Shown here piece by piece: positions 8,172 to 15,721 of a DNA stretch of 64,000 bases; positions within the stretch are counted from its first letter, which is position 1, and each line of letters starts with the position of its first letter. The notes under the pieces are model-generated. The model saw only the letters and a program-made list of their open reading frames with translations, had not been told where the DNA came from and ran no database searches. Position numbers and translations under genes: made by a program. Source of the DNA: Paenibacillus arenilitoris (lineage in GTDB: Bacteria; Bacillota; Bacilli; Paenibacillales; Paenibacillaceae); assembly GCF_014705655.1 (NCBI RefSeq), contig NZ_JACXIY010000022.1, positions 1 to 64,000 of the forward strand. Reading direction: 5' to 3'.

Positions 8172-9515
8172 ATGGAAACGGCAAAGCGGCACATGCATCT
8201 TAATTTGTTTCTGATGAACACGGGCCATCACGAGGCTTCCTGGCGGCATCCGGATACGTCTCCGCGCCGGATTACGGAGCTCGACTATTACTGCGAGATC
8301 GGCAGGATCGCCGAGCGCGGCAAGCTCGATTCGCTCTTTTTGGCGGATACGTACGTTCTGCCCGTCACCGTCCGGCATAAAGTGCTGCACGGTCTGGAGC
8401 CCTTCACGCTGCTTGCGGCGATCGCCGCCGTCACGAGCCGCATCGGTCTGATCGGCACGGCGTCGACGACCTACAACGACCCGTTCCATATCGCGCGCAA
8501 ATTCGCTTCGCTGGATCATATCAGCGGCGGCCGCACCGGCTGGAACATCGTCACGACGGCGAGCGAGAGCGCGGCGTACAACTTCGGCGACCGGGCGCTG
8601 CCGGATCATGCCCAGCGGTACCGCCGGGCGGACGAATTCGTCGAGGTCGTCAAAGCGCTGTGGGACAGCTGGGAGGACGGGGCGCTCGTGGCCGACAAGG
8701 ACAGCGGCGTCTACGCGGATATGGACAAGATCCATCCGCTGGCGCACAAAGGGGCGTTCTTCTCCGTGCAAGGGCCGCTGAACGTGCCGCGCGCGCCGCA
8801 GGGGCAGCCGGTGCTCGTGCAGGCGGGGTCCTCGGAGGACGGCAAGTCGTTCGCAGCCAAAGTCGCAGAGGCGGTGTTCACCGCCCAGAACGATTATCGC
8901 AGCGGGCAGGCGTTCTACCGGGATATGAAGGACCGGGCGAATCGCTGCGGCCGGAGTCCGGACGAGCTGCGCGTGCTGCCGGGCTTGTACACCGTCGTCG
9001 GCGACACGGAGGCGGAGGCGAAGGAGCTGGAGCGGGAGCTGGGCGAGCTGACGGTGCCGGCTTTCGGCCTGCAGCGGCTGTCGACGCTGTTCAAGGTCGA
9101 CCTGACGGGCTATCCGCTGGACGCTCCCGTTCCGCTTGAGCTTCTGCCGAAGGCTGACGAAATCAACGGGAACAGGGGGAGATACGAGCTTATCGAAAAC
9201 ATGGCGAGAAGGGAGAAGCTGACGATTGGCCAGCTGATCAAACGGACGGCCGGATCGAGAGGGCATGCCGCCGCCGTCGGCACGCCGGCGCAAATCGCCG
9301 ACGAGATGGAACGGTGGTTCAAAGGGGAGGCCGCGGACGGCTTCAACCTGATGCCGTCGCATATGCCGGGCGGACTGGCGGACTTCGTGGACAAGGTCAT
9401 TCCCGAGCTGCAGAACCGGGGCTTGTTCCGCTCGGAGTACGAAGGATACACGTTGCGGGACCATTACGGCTTGCCTCGGCCCGCGGGCAGAGGCAGAGAG
9501 GGAGTACGGCTATGA
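8172..9515 (+). CDS. NtaA/SnaA/DszA-family FMN-dependent monooxygenase, paralogue 3
   Basis: The 447-aa paralogue carries 'HMHLNLFLMNTGHHEASWRHP', shared through 'SSTTYNDPFHIAR' and 'GGRTGWNIVTT' to 'ELQNRGLFRSEYEGYTLRDHYGL'. It is closest by eye to paralogue 1. AAAGGAA precedes the ATG at 8172. The stop codon overlaps the next start (ATGA at 9512-9515), so translation of paralogue 4 is coupled to it. Confidence 0.88.
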   Translation: METAKRHMHLNLFLMNTGHHEASWRHPDTSPRRITELDYYCEIGRIAERGKLDSLFLADTYVLPVTVRHKVLHGLEPFTLLAAIAAVTSRIGLIGTASTTYNDPFHIARKFASLDHISGGRTGWNIVTTASESAAYNFGDRALPDHAQRYRRADEFVEVVKALWDSWEDGALVADKDSGVYADMDKIHPLAHKGAFFSVQGPLNVPRAPQGQPVLVQAGSSEDGKSFAAKVAEAVFTAQNDYRSGQAFYRDMKDRANRCGRSPDELRVLPGLYTVVGDTEAEAKELERELGELTVPAFGLQRLSTLFKVDLTGYPLDAPVPLELLPKADEINGNRGRYELIENMARREKLTIGQLIKRTAGSRGHAAAVGTPAQIADEMERWFKGEAADGFNLMPSHMPGGLADFVDKVIPELQNRGLFRSEYEGYTLRDHYGLPRPAGRGREGVRL

Positions 9516-10633
9516 GCGCGGGCGGGGCGGATCGCAAGCTCATCCTCACCGCGGCGCTCGACGGCCCGGATTACGCGCGGTGCGTCCGCCAGGCGCAAAT
9601 CGCCGAGCAGGCGGGCTTCCACGCGGTCGTCGCGCCGGAGAGCAGCGACTTCCGTCTTGGCGGCAACGGGGAGCCGGAGGCGGCGCTGGAGCCGTTCTCC
9701 CTGCTGGCCGCGCTGTCCGCGGGAACCGCGAGCATCGGTCTGATCGCGGAGGTTCATGCCGCCTATAACGAGCCGTACCATATCGCCAGGAAATTGGGCG
9801 CGCTGGACTATATGAGCCGCGGCCGGGCGGGATGCCATATCGCGCCGGGGCCGGCGGCCGCGGCGGGCAACTTCGGCCGGACGGGCGAAGGCGGACCCGG
9901 TCCGCGCCTGCTCGAAGCCGAGGCCGCCGCGACGGAGTTCGCGGAAGCGCTAAGGCTGCTGTGGGACAGCTGGGAGGACGATGCGCTCGTCTACGATAAG
10001 CGGGCCGGCGTCCAAATGGACGAAGGCAAGGTCAGGGAGATCGATTATGCCGGCCGTTATTACGCGGTCAAGGGGCCGCTTAATATCGCCCGGCCGCCGC
10101 AAGGTCAGCCGCCGGTGCTGTTCGCGGTGACCGGCGCAAGAGGCAGGTCCGCCGCGGCGAAGGAGGCGGACGCGGCCGTCGCGCCGCTGCTTTCGACCGC
10201 GGAGGCGGCGCTCATGCGAGCGGATATGCGCGCCAGAATGGTGCGGAACGGCCGGAGGGCGGAGGACCTCCGCCTGCTTGCGGAGCTATGTCCGGTTGTC
10301 GCCGAGACGAACGAGGAGGCAAGGGAGCTCGAGCACAGGCTTAGGCAGGCGTTCGGCGCGGCGAGCGAGAGGCTGATCTTCGCGGGGACCGCCGCCGCCG
10401 TCGCGGACCGGATCGAAGCGTGGTTCCGCCAAGAGGCGATCGACGGCTTTCATATCGCGCCGCTTCCACGGCCGGACTTGCTTCCCGCCTTCGCCGCTAA
10501 GGTCGTCCCCGAGCTGCGGCGCAGAGGGCTGTTCCGTGCGGGCGGGGAGACGTCGACCCTTCGTTCCGGCCTGGGCCTTGCGAGGCCGAACAACGTGTTC
10601 GCGACCTTGAAGAGAAGGGGAGGATCCGACTGA
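9512..10633 (+). CDS. Divergent, shortened NtaA-like protein, paralogue 4
   Basis: The 373-aa product is clearly related to its neighbours ('ALEPFSLLAALSAGTASIGLIAE', 'AAYNEPYHIARKLGALDYMSRGRAG', 'LLWDSWEDDALVYDK', 'KVVPELRRRGLFR') but is 70-75 residues shorter. It lacks the N-terminal HLNLF/GHHEA(A/S)W segment, carries CHIAPG where the others have WNIVT(S/T/G), and misses the 'DLxxYPLD..' segment before the C-terminal helices. The reading frame is intact and coupled at both ends by 4-nt overlaps, so it is probably translated. Loss of family motifs suggests a non-catalytic partner or altered activity rather than a standard monooxygenase. Confidence 0.8.
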   Translation: MSAGGADRKLILTAALDGPDYARCVRQAQIAEQAGFHAVVAPESSDFRLGGNGEPEAALEPFSLLAALSAGTASIGLIAEVHAAYNEPYHIARKLGALDYMSRGRAGCHIAPGPAAAAGNFGRTGEGGPGPRLLEAEAAATEFAEALRLLWDSWEDDALVYDKRAGVQMDEGKVREIDYAGRYYAVKGPLNIARPPQGQPPVLFAVTGARGRSAAAKEADAAVAPLLSTAEAALMRADMRARMVRNGRRAEDLRLLAELCPVVAETNEEARELEHRLRQAFGAASERLIFAGTAAAVADRIEAWFRQEAIDGFHIAPLPRPDLLPAFAAKVVPELRRRGLFRAGGETSTLRSGLGLARPNNVFATLKRRGGSD

Positions 10634-11958
10634 ATCGCGGCAAAAGGCTTCATTTGAACTTATTCGCGCACGGAACGGGCCATCACGAAGCGGCTTGGCG
10701 GCTTCCGGAGGCCGATCCCCGGCAGACGCTCGACATTGATTATTACCGGCATCTGGCCCGCGTAGCCGAACGCGGCCTGATGGATTCGCTATTCGTCAGC
10801 GACGCTTATTTCGGCAGAATCAACAAGCTGGAAGCGACGACGCTGCTGGCCGCGCTCAGCGCGGCTACCGAGCGCATCGGGCTGATCGCCACGGTCGGCA
10901 CGACTTACTGCGAGCCGTATCATCTGGCGCGGCAAGCGGCTACGCTGGACCATATAAGCGGGGGCAGGGCCGGCTGGAACATCGTCACCGGCAGCGCGGA
11001 CGCCTCTTCGCTTAACTTCGGCAAAGCCGAGCATCCGGAGCATTCGCGTCGGTACCGGATCGCCGAAGAGTTCGTCGACGCAGTCAAGCGGCTGTGGGAC
11101 GGCGGGATAGACCCCGCATTATCCGGCGGCGCGCAGCCCGTCGACGGGCCGAGCGGCCTTCGTCCGGATTCCGGCATTGTAGGCGAAGCGGGCTTCGAGG
11201 GGGAGTACTACAGCGTGAAGGGCCCGTTCAATCTGCCCCGCCCGCCCCAAGGCTATCCTGTGCTCGTCCAGGCCGGCTCCTCGGAGAGCGGCAGGGCGAT
11301 GGGCGCGCGGGTGGCGGAAGTCGTCTTTACGGCGCAGCAAACCTTTGACGCGGCGCGCGAATTTTACGCCGATCTTAAGTCGAGGCTGCCGGCTTACGGC
11401 CGTCTTCCCGAGCAGCTCGTCATTATGCCGGGGCTGTGCCCGATCGTGGCGGACACCGAGGCGGAGGCGAGAGAGCTGGAGGCGGAGCTGAACGAGCACG
11501 TGAACATGCAGGATGCGCTGAAGCGGTTATCCTCGCGCTTCGAGGCCGATCTCTCCGAATACCCGCTTGACGGGCCCGTGCCGCTGCATAAAGCGAAGCT
11601 GCCCGGCGAGATCAACGCGCTTCGAAGCCGTCAGCAGCTGCTGCTGGACATGATCGAGGAGGAATCGCTGACGATCCGCCAGTTCGTGCGCCGGTTCGCG
11701 AACGGCCGCGGCCACTTCGCCTTCACGGGGACGGCCGTCCGGCTGGCCGACGAGATGGAGAAGTGGTTCCTCCGCGGGGCGGCGGACGGCTTCAACATTA
11801 TGCCCCAATCGTTCCCGGGAGGGCTAGAAGCCTTCGTGGATAAAGTCATACCGGAGCTGCAGAACCGAAAGCTGTTTCGGGAAGCCTACGAGGGGACGAC
11901 GCTGCGCGAGCATCTGGGCCTCGCCATGCCGGTCCCTCGATACCGAGCGCTGAGATAA
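10630..11958 (+). CDS. NtaA/SnaA/DszA-family FMN-dependent monooxygenase, paralogue 5
   Basis: The 442-aa product resumes the full family pattern: 'RLHLNLFAHGTGHHEAAW', 'LMDSLFVSDAYFG', 'GTTYCEPYHLAR', 'GGRAGWNIVTGS' and 'ELQNRKLFREAYEGTTLREHLGL'. No ATG, GTG or TTG fits the conserved N-terminus: the first TTG (10654) would cut off the HL of HLNLF. The CTG at 10630 lies 6 nt after GGGGAGG and overlaps the upstream stop as CTGA, so I take it as a rare CTG start. An insertion of about 15 residues after the 'RLWDGG' motif is specific to this copy. Confidence 0.83.
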   Translation: MNRGKRLHLNLFAHGTGHHEAAWRLPEADPRQTLDIDYYRHLARVAERGLMDSLFVSDAYFGRINKLEATTLLAALSAATERIGLIATVGTTYCEPYHLARQAATLDHISGGRAGWNIVTGSADASSLNFGKAEHPEHSRRYRIAEEFVDAVKRLWDGGIDPALSGGAQPVDGPSGLRPDSGIVGEAGFEGEYYSVKGPFNLPRPPQGYPVLVQAGSSESGRAMGARVAEVVFTAQQTFDAAREFYADLKSRLPAYGRLPEQLVIMPGLCPIVADTEAEARELEAELNEHVNMQDALKRLSSRFEADLSEYPLDGPVPLHKAKLPGEINALRSRQQLLLDMIEEESLTIRQFVRRFANGRGHFAFTGTAVRLADEMEKWFLRGAADGFNIMPQSFPGGLEAFVDKVIPELQNRKLFREAYEGTTLREHLGLAMPVPRYRALR

Positions 11959-11982
11959 GCTCTTGCTAAAGGAGTGGTTAGG

Positions 11983-12354
11983 ATGAACCAGACGCCTCTT
12001 AACGAATCCGTTAAGGCGATAGAGAAAACCATTGCTTACATGCAGAACCATTTTCACGACAAGATCGACATGGCGATGATGTCCTCGATGGCCGGGCTTA
12101 CGGCAAGCTCCTATTCCCGGCTGTTCAAGAAAACGATGAACGTGTCGCCGGTCAAATATTTGACCCGGCTCCGCATCGAGCGGGCCAAGCGGCTGCTGCG
12201 GCATTACGACGCGCCGGTCAAGGAGGTGTCGGCCGCGGTCGGCTTCGGCGACGAGTTTTATTTCAGCCGCATCTTCCGCCGGCTCGTCGGGGTAACGCCG
12301 TCCCATTACGCAAGTCAAGGACGCGCCCGCGAGAACAAGCATTTTATCGGATAA
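11983..12354 (+). CDS. Minimal AraC-type transcription regulator (DNA-binding domain only)
   Basis: The 123-aa product is just the two helix-turn-helix AraC/XylS domain: 'FHDKIDMAMMSSMAGLTASS', 'YSRLFKKTMNVSPVKYLTRL' and 'VGFGDEFYFSRIFRRLVGVTP'. There is no ligand-binding domain, as in MarA and SoxS. AAAGGAG lies 8 nt before the ATG at 11983; a GTG at 11974 would add three residues but overlaps the ribosome site. It ends the monooxygenase operon, 24 bp after paralogue 5, and may feed back on the cluster. Confidence 0.85.
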   Translation: MNQTPLNESVKAIEKTIAYMQNHFHDKIDMAMMSSMAGLTASSYSRLFKKTMNVSPVKYLTRLRIERAKRLLRHYDAPVKEVSAAVGFGDEFYFSRIFRRLVGVTPSHYASQGRARENKHFIG

Positions 12355-12365
12355 AACGAACGAAC

Positions 12366-12403
12366 GAACCCCCTGTTTCCGGTTGCGCGGAGGCAGGGGG
12401 TTC
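12366..12403 (+). terminator. Hairpin after the monooxygenase operon
   Basis: GAACCCCCTG (12366-12375) pairs perfectly with CAGGGGGTTC (12394-12403). There is no long T run, so termination is likely but not certain. Confidence 0.6.
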
Positions 12404-12517
12404 GGCATGCGCGTTCTTCGTGAGCGGTACCAGGAATAGTTGGTACTATGGCTCCTGCTTACCGGATGCTACACTGATTGCATCAAGTTGAACGAAGTTT
12501 GTTCGTGGAGGTGCCCG

Positions 12518-12787
12518 GTGAAAATCGCGAAGAAAATCAGTTTTTGGCTCGCGCTGTTTTCGTTGGCCGTTTGTCTGTTCAATCTGTCCGGGGAAGACGA
12601 CAAAAACCTGCTGTTGTTTTTTACGAATCCGCTGCTGCTGGCGCTGAACGGTTATTTAACGAAATTAAACGCTTCGATGGCGAATGAAGAGCTCTTCATG
12701 CTGATCGTCTACGGCATTCATTTAGGCTCGTGGTTGATTGCCGGGTTGCTGCTCGATGGGATGATATCGCGATTGAAACAGCGTTAG
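12518..12787 (+). CDS. Small two-helix membrane protein, unknown function
   Basis: The 89-aa product has two predicted membrane segments (about residues 7-24 and 62-80) separated by a charged 'SGEDDKN' loop and a hydrophobic 'LLLFFTNPLLLAL' stretch. GTG 12518 is chosen because GGAGG lies 6 nt upstream; the frame is open to 12440 without a site. I do not recognise a family. It is followed after 45 bp by another small membrane protein. Confidence 0.6.
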   Translation: MKIAKKISFWLALFSLAVCLFNLSGEDDKNLLLFFTNPLLLALNGYLTKLNASMANEELFMLIVYGIHLGSWLIAGLLLDGMISRLKQR

Positions 12788-12832
12788 CAGCGTCCTTTTG
12801 CGCGGCGATTGTTTCCGAATGGAGAGGGACCG

Positions 12833-13285
12833 ATGAAACGGGGGACGTCATTCATGCTGCGAAGCCGAGAAGCCATTGTCGCATTATTCACGGCCGCGAT
12901 CCCTTTCAGCCTAATCAATTTTAGCGCGTATTTGAAAGGGGGCATGCCCGATCCGGTTCAAGTTGCGGGTTCGCTCGCCTATATGGCGATGTGGTTTACC
13001 GCCGCGCTGTATTTCGGGCTGAGAGGTATACGGTTTTTGAGAGGATTGACGATCTATTGGGGATTGGGCGGGTTATTGACCATCGCTGCATTCATTGCGG
13101 ATAAGTTGGCGATAGCTCTTCCGATCTACTTCATTTTTGCAGGGCCGCTGTACGGCATTCGAATATTTTTGAACGTACGGCCCGACGCCAAGTTCGTCTT
13201 GATCGGCATTGCTATTGTATACACCGCGAGCTGTATCGGATATTTAATCGGCATCGAACGATCAAGAAGAATCAACGGCTGCTAG
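12833..13285 (+). CDS. Four-helix membrane protein, unknown function
   Basis: The 150-aa product has about four hydrophobic segments and a short charged C-terminus (ERSRRINGC). GGAGAGGG precedes the ATG at 12833. I recognise no catalytic motif. The neighbouring small membrane protein on the same strand suggests a two-gene unit ended by the hairpin overlapping its stop codon. Confidence 0.7.
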   Translation: MKRGTSFMLRSREAIVALFTAAIPFSLINFSAYLKGGMPDPVQVAGSLAYMAMWFTAALYFGLRGIRFLRGLTIYWGLGGLLTIAAFIADKLAIALPIYFIFAGPLYGIRIFLNVRPDAKFVLIGIAIVYTASCIGYLIGIERSRRINGC

Positions 13286-13329
13286 CCGTCCGCAGATCTG
13301 CCCGGGCAGACGCGCGGGCGGCTTATTTG
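13284..13329 (+). terminator. Terminator after the small membrane protein pair
   Basis: AGCCGTCCGC (13284-13293) pairs with GCGGGCGGCT (13314-13323), followed by a short T-rich tail. The stem begins inside the stop codon of the upstream gene. Confidence 0.65.
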
Positions 13330-13453
13330 TATCCGGTTGTTAACTTTCGCTAATAGATTAACGGCCTTAATCATGAGCGGATACGAGTCAATTTGCCGGG
13401 GAGAGTTGCTTATGAAATTAATACCGGGGTATTATTGTTTTTTTAATATTCAC

Positions 13454-13488
13454 TTGTGCGTATATACATTTTTGTGTATGTTATAAAC
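13454..13488 (+). promoter_or_regulatory. Promoter of the ArsR gene with possible operator; leaderless start
   Basis: TTGTGC (13454-13459) and TATGTT (13477-13482) are spaced 17 bp and overlap an ATACA...TGTAT dyad (13464-13468 and 13475-13479) suitable for autoregulation. The start ATG at 13489 falls about where transcription would begin, and no ribosome site precedes it. Confidence 0.5.
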
Positions 13489-13824
13489 ATGAACACATCA
13501 GCCATGCAATTAACCCTGCTCACCATCTCGGAGCCTAACCGCTTCAACATCGTAGAGCTATTGAAGAAAGGGCCGCGCTCGGTAGGCGACATCGTTCAGG
13601 CATTAAGCATCGGCCAGCCGCAAGTATCGCGCCATTTGCGCATTTTGAGCGAGGCGGGGCTGGTAAAGGTTCGGCGGCAAGCCCAGCTGCGCATCTACAG
13701 CCTGGAGGCGCAGCCGTTCCAAGAGCTCGACAGCTGGTTCGATTCGTTCAGCGAGCTGTGGGAGGAGCGGCTTGACCAATTCGAGGACTATATGAGCGAA
13801 ATCCACGGAAAGGAGCAGCCATGA
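13489..13824 (+). CDS. ArsR-family winged-helix repressor
   Basis: The 111-aa product has the ArsR winged-helix fold: 'ISEPNRFNIVELLKKGPRSV', recognition helix 'IGQPQVSRHLRILSEAGLV' and wing 'KVRRQAQLRIYSLE'. No metal-binding Cys cluster is present, so it is probably not a metal sensor. Such non-metal ArsR genes are often paired with an AHSA1/SRPBCC gene, and the remnant that overlaps its stop codon fits this. The start at 13489 is chosen from the conserved N-terminus; there is no Shine-Dalgarno sequence. Confidence 0.88.
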   Translation: MNTSAMQLTLLTISEPNRFNIVELLKKGPRSVGDIVQALSIGQPQVSRHLRILSEAGLVKVRRQAQLRIYSLEAQPFQELDSWFDSFSELWEERLDQFEDYMSEIHGKEQP

Positions 13825-13931
13825 CCGGTATCGACAGCTTGATCGTGCCCTGCAGGAAGAACGGCTTAACCGTTATGCGGGAGCGCTTCGACGCCCTCGA
13901 ACAGTATTTGAAAAGGATGAAGCGCCCGTGA
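13821..13931 (+). pseudogene. Remnant ORF, possibly an internally deleted AHSA1/SRPBCC gene
   Basis: A 36-codon ORF starts by ATGA overlap with the ArsR stop. Its first residues (MTGIDSLIV) look like the start, and its last 20 (MRERFDALEQYLKRMKRP) like the final helix, of an AHSA1-type protein that usually follows such ArsR genes. The middle of about 120 residues would be missing. The ORF is too short to fold as that family. Identification rests on context and weak similarity. Confidence 0.4.
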
Positions 13932-13995
13932 GGGCCAAAACGAAAATCGTGAGAGACAAGGAGCGAAGAGAGCTCGCCGTCGAACGTTATTTACG

Positions 13996-14026
13996 AAGCT
14001 GCCGATTCCGATCGGCGGCTTTCTTT
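13996..14026 (+). terminator. Terminator after the ArsR unit
   Basis: AAGCTGCCGAT and ATCGGCGGCTT form a stem closed by a TCCG loop (13996-14021), followed by TTCTTTT. Confidence 0.75.
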
Positions 14027-14147
14027 TATCGCGTTCGCAGCCGGGCATGGCGGGAGACGAACAGGGCGGCAATCCGCGTTTAGCCCCAAATCGGGATGGT
14101 CATAATGGTGAGAAGACAACCATACGTGGAGAAGGTAGCGTTCGCAA

Positions 14148-15707
14148 ATGCATCGTAAGAAGTCAGCAAATCATCGTCAAGTGGAGGAGCTTCCTTTATT
14201 GCCGGAATACAAGGCTATTCCGGTCGAACCGAGCGTCGAACGCAACGTGGAGCGCCTGCTCGGCGATTTCGGCCGGAGCGACGACGTCATCGTCCGCGAG
14301 ATCCGGCACGCGGGCGCCGAGTCGGCCGCGGCCGCGGTGCTGTATATCGACGGCATGACGGACGCGGCGGCCGTGAACAGCTACGTTTACGACGTGCTCA
14401 GCCGTTCGTTGAACGACGCTCAAGGCGGGGAGGAAGCGGCGGAAGGCCCGAACAAGGCGGCGCTGGCGGGGGAGCTCGTCTTCGGCATCGGTGCCGTCAG
14501 GACGGTGTCGGAGCTGGCATCGCTGTACGGCAGCCTGCTGTCCGGCGAAGCCGTCATCCTTCTGGACGGAAGCAAGCATGCGTACTGTGCGGATATCCGG
14601 CATTGGAAGGGGCGCGACGTCACCGAGTCGACGAACCAGACGTCCGTCAGGGGCCCGAGGGAGAGCTTTACCGAGACGCTCCGGACCAATACGTCGATGA
14701 TCAGGCGGAAAATCAAGGATCCGCGGCTTTGGCTCGAAACGCATGCCGTCGGGCGCCTCACGAAGACCGATGTCACGGTCATGTATATTAACGGGATCGC
14801 CAAGCCTTCCGTCATCGAAGAGGTGCGTTCTCGGCTGCTGGCCATCGATATCGACAGCGTCCTGGACAGCGGCTACATCGAGGAGCTGATCGAGGACGGC
14901 AAGTATTCGCTGTTCCCGACGGTTTACAATACGGAGCTGCCGGACAACGTCGCCGCGCAGCTGCTGGAAGGCAAGGTTGCGATCGTCGTGGACGGCACGC
15001 CGAACGTACTGATCGTGCCGACGCAGCTCGTCGCCTTCTTCCAGTCGACGGAGGACTATTATCAGCGCGCTTTCTATGCGTCGCTGCTTCGCCTCCTGCG
15101 GTTCGGGAGCGTATTGATCTCGCTTCTGCTTCCCTCCTTGTACATCGCGATCACGACGTTCCACCGCGATATGCTGCCGGCCTCGCTCCTGTTCAATCTG
15201 TCGGCGCAGCGGGAGGGCGTGCCGTTCCCGGCGTTCGTCGAGGCGATCGTCATGGAGATCACGTTCGAAATTTTGCGGGAAGCGGGATTGCGCATGCCGC
15301 GCGCTATCGGGCAAGCCGTATCGGTCGTCGGCACGCTCGTGATCGGCCAGGCGGCCGTCGAAGCGGGCATCGTCTCGGCCGCGATGGTCATCGTCGTATC
15401 CGTTACGGCGATTTCCACGTTCACGCTGCCGGCCTACAGCATGTCGATCCCGATCCGCATTCTCCGCTTCGCCTTCATGGGCTTGGCGGCGAGCTTCGGG
15501 CTGTTCGGCATTATTATGGGTTTTTTCGTGCTGCTGCTGCATCTGTGCGCGCTGCGCTCCTTCGGCGAGCCGTATATGGCGCCATTCTCGCCTTACGTTT
15601 CGCCGGATATCGAGGATACGATCATTCGCATGCCAAGATGGCTATCTTTAAAGAGACCCGACACGTCGGTCGGCAGCGGCGGCAGACGCCAGCGCAGACG
15701 GTGGTAA
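14148..15707 (+). CDS. Spore germination receptor A subunit (GerA family)
   Basis: The 519-aa product has the GerA/SpoVAF layout: a soluble N-terminal half with 'AAVLYIDGMTD', 'INGIAKPSVIEEVRSRL' and 'PTVYNTELPDNVAAQLLEGK', then 'EDYYQRAFYASLLRLLR' and about five membrane segments from residue 320. It lies in the inner membrane of the spore and forms the germinant receptor with the C and B subunits downstream. GGAGAAGG lies upstream of the ATG at 14148. The gene order A-C-small ORF-B is a known arrangement. The germinant cannot be inferred. Confidence 0.95.
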   Translation: MHRKKSANHRQVEELPLLPEYKAIPVEPSVERNVERLLGDFGRSDDVIVREIRHAGAESAAAAVLYIDGMTDAAAVNSYVYDVLSRSLNDAQGGEEAAEGPNKAALAGELVFGIGAVRTVSELASLYGSLLSGEAVILLDGSKHAYCADIRHWKGRDVTESTNQTSVRGPRESFTETLRTNTSMIRRKIKDPRLWLETHAVGRLTKTDVTVMYINGIAKPSVIEEVRSRLLAIDIDSVLDSGYIEELIEDGKYSLFPTVYNTELPDNVAAQLLEGKVAIVVDGTPNVLIVPTQLVAFFQSTEDYYQRAFYASLLRLLRFGSVLISLLLPSLYIAITTFHRDMLPASLLFNLSAQREGVPFPAFVEAIVMEITFEILREAGLRMPRAIGQAVSVVGTLVIGQAAVEAGIVSAAMVIVVSVTAISTFTLPAYSMSIPIRILRFAFMGLAASFGLFGIIMGFFVLLLHLCALRSFGEPYMAPFSPYVSPDIEDTIIRMPRWLSLKRPDTSVGSGGRRQRRRW

Positions 15708-15721
15708 GGAGGAGCATCGAT

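Noticed and set aside
7809-9464. Long minus-strand ORF of 551 codons opposite the monooxygenases
   Set aside because: It is the antisense shadow of the high-GC paralogues 2 and 3, rich in Arg/His/Pro, with no family similarity.
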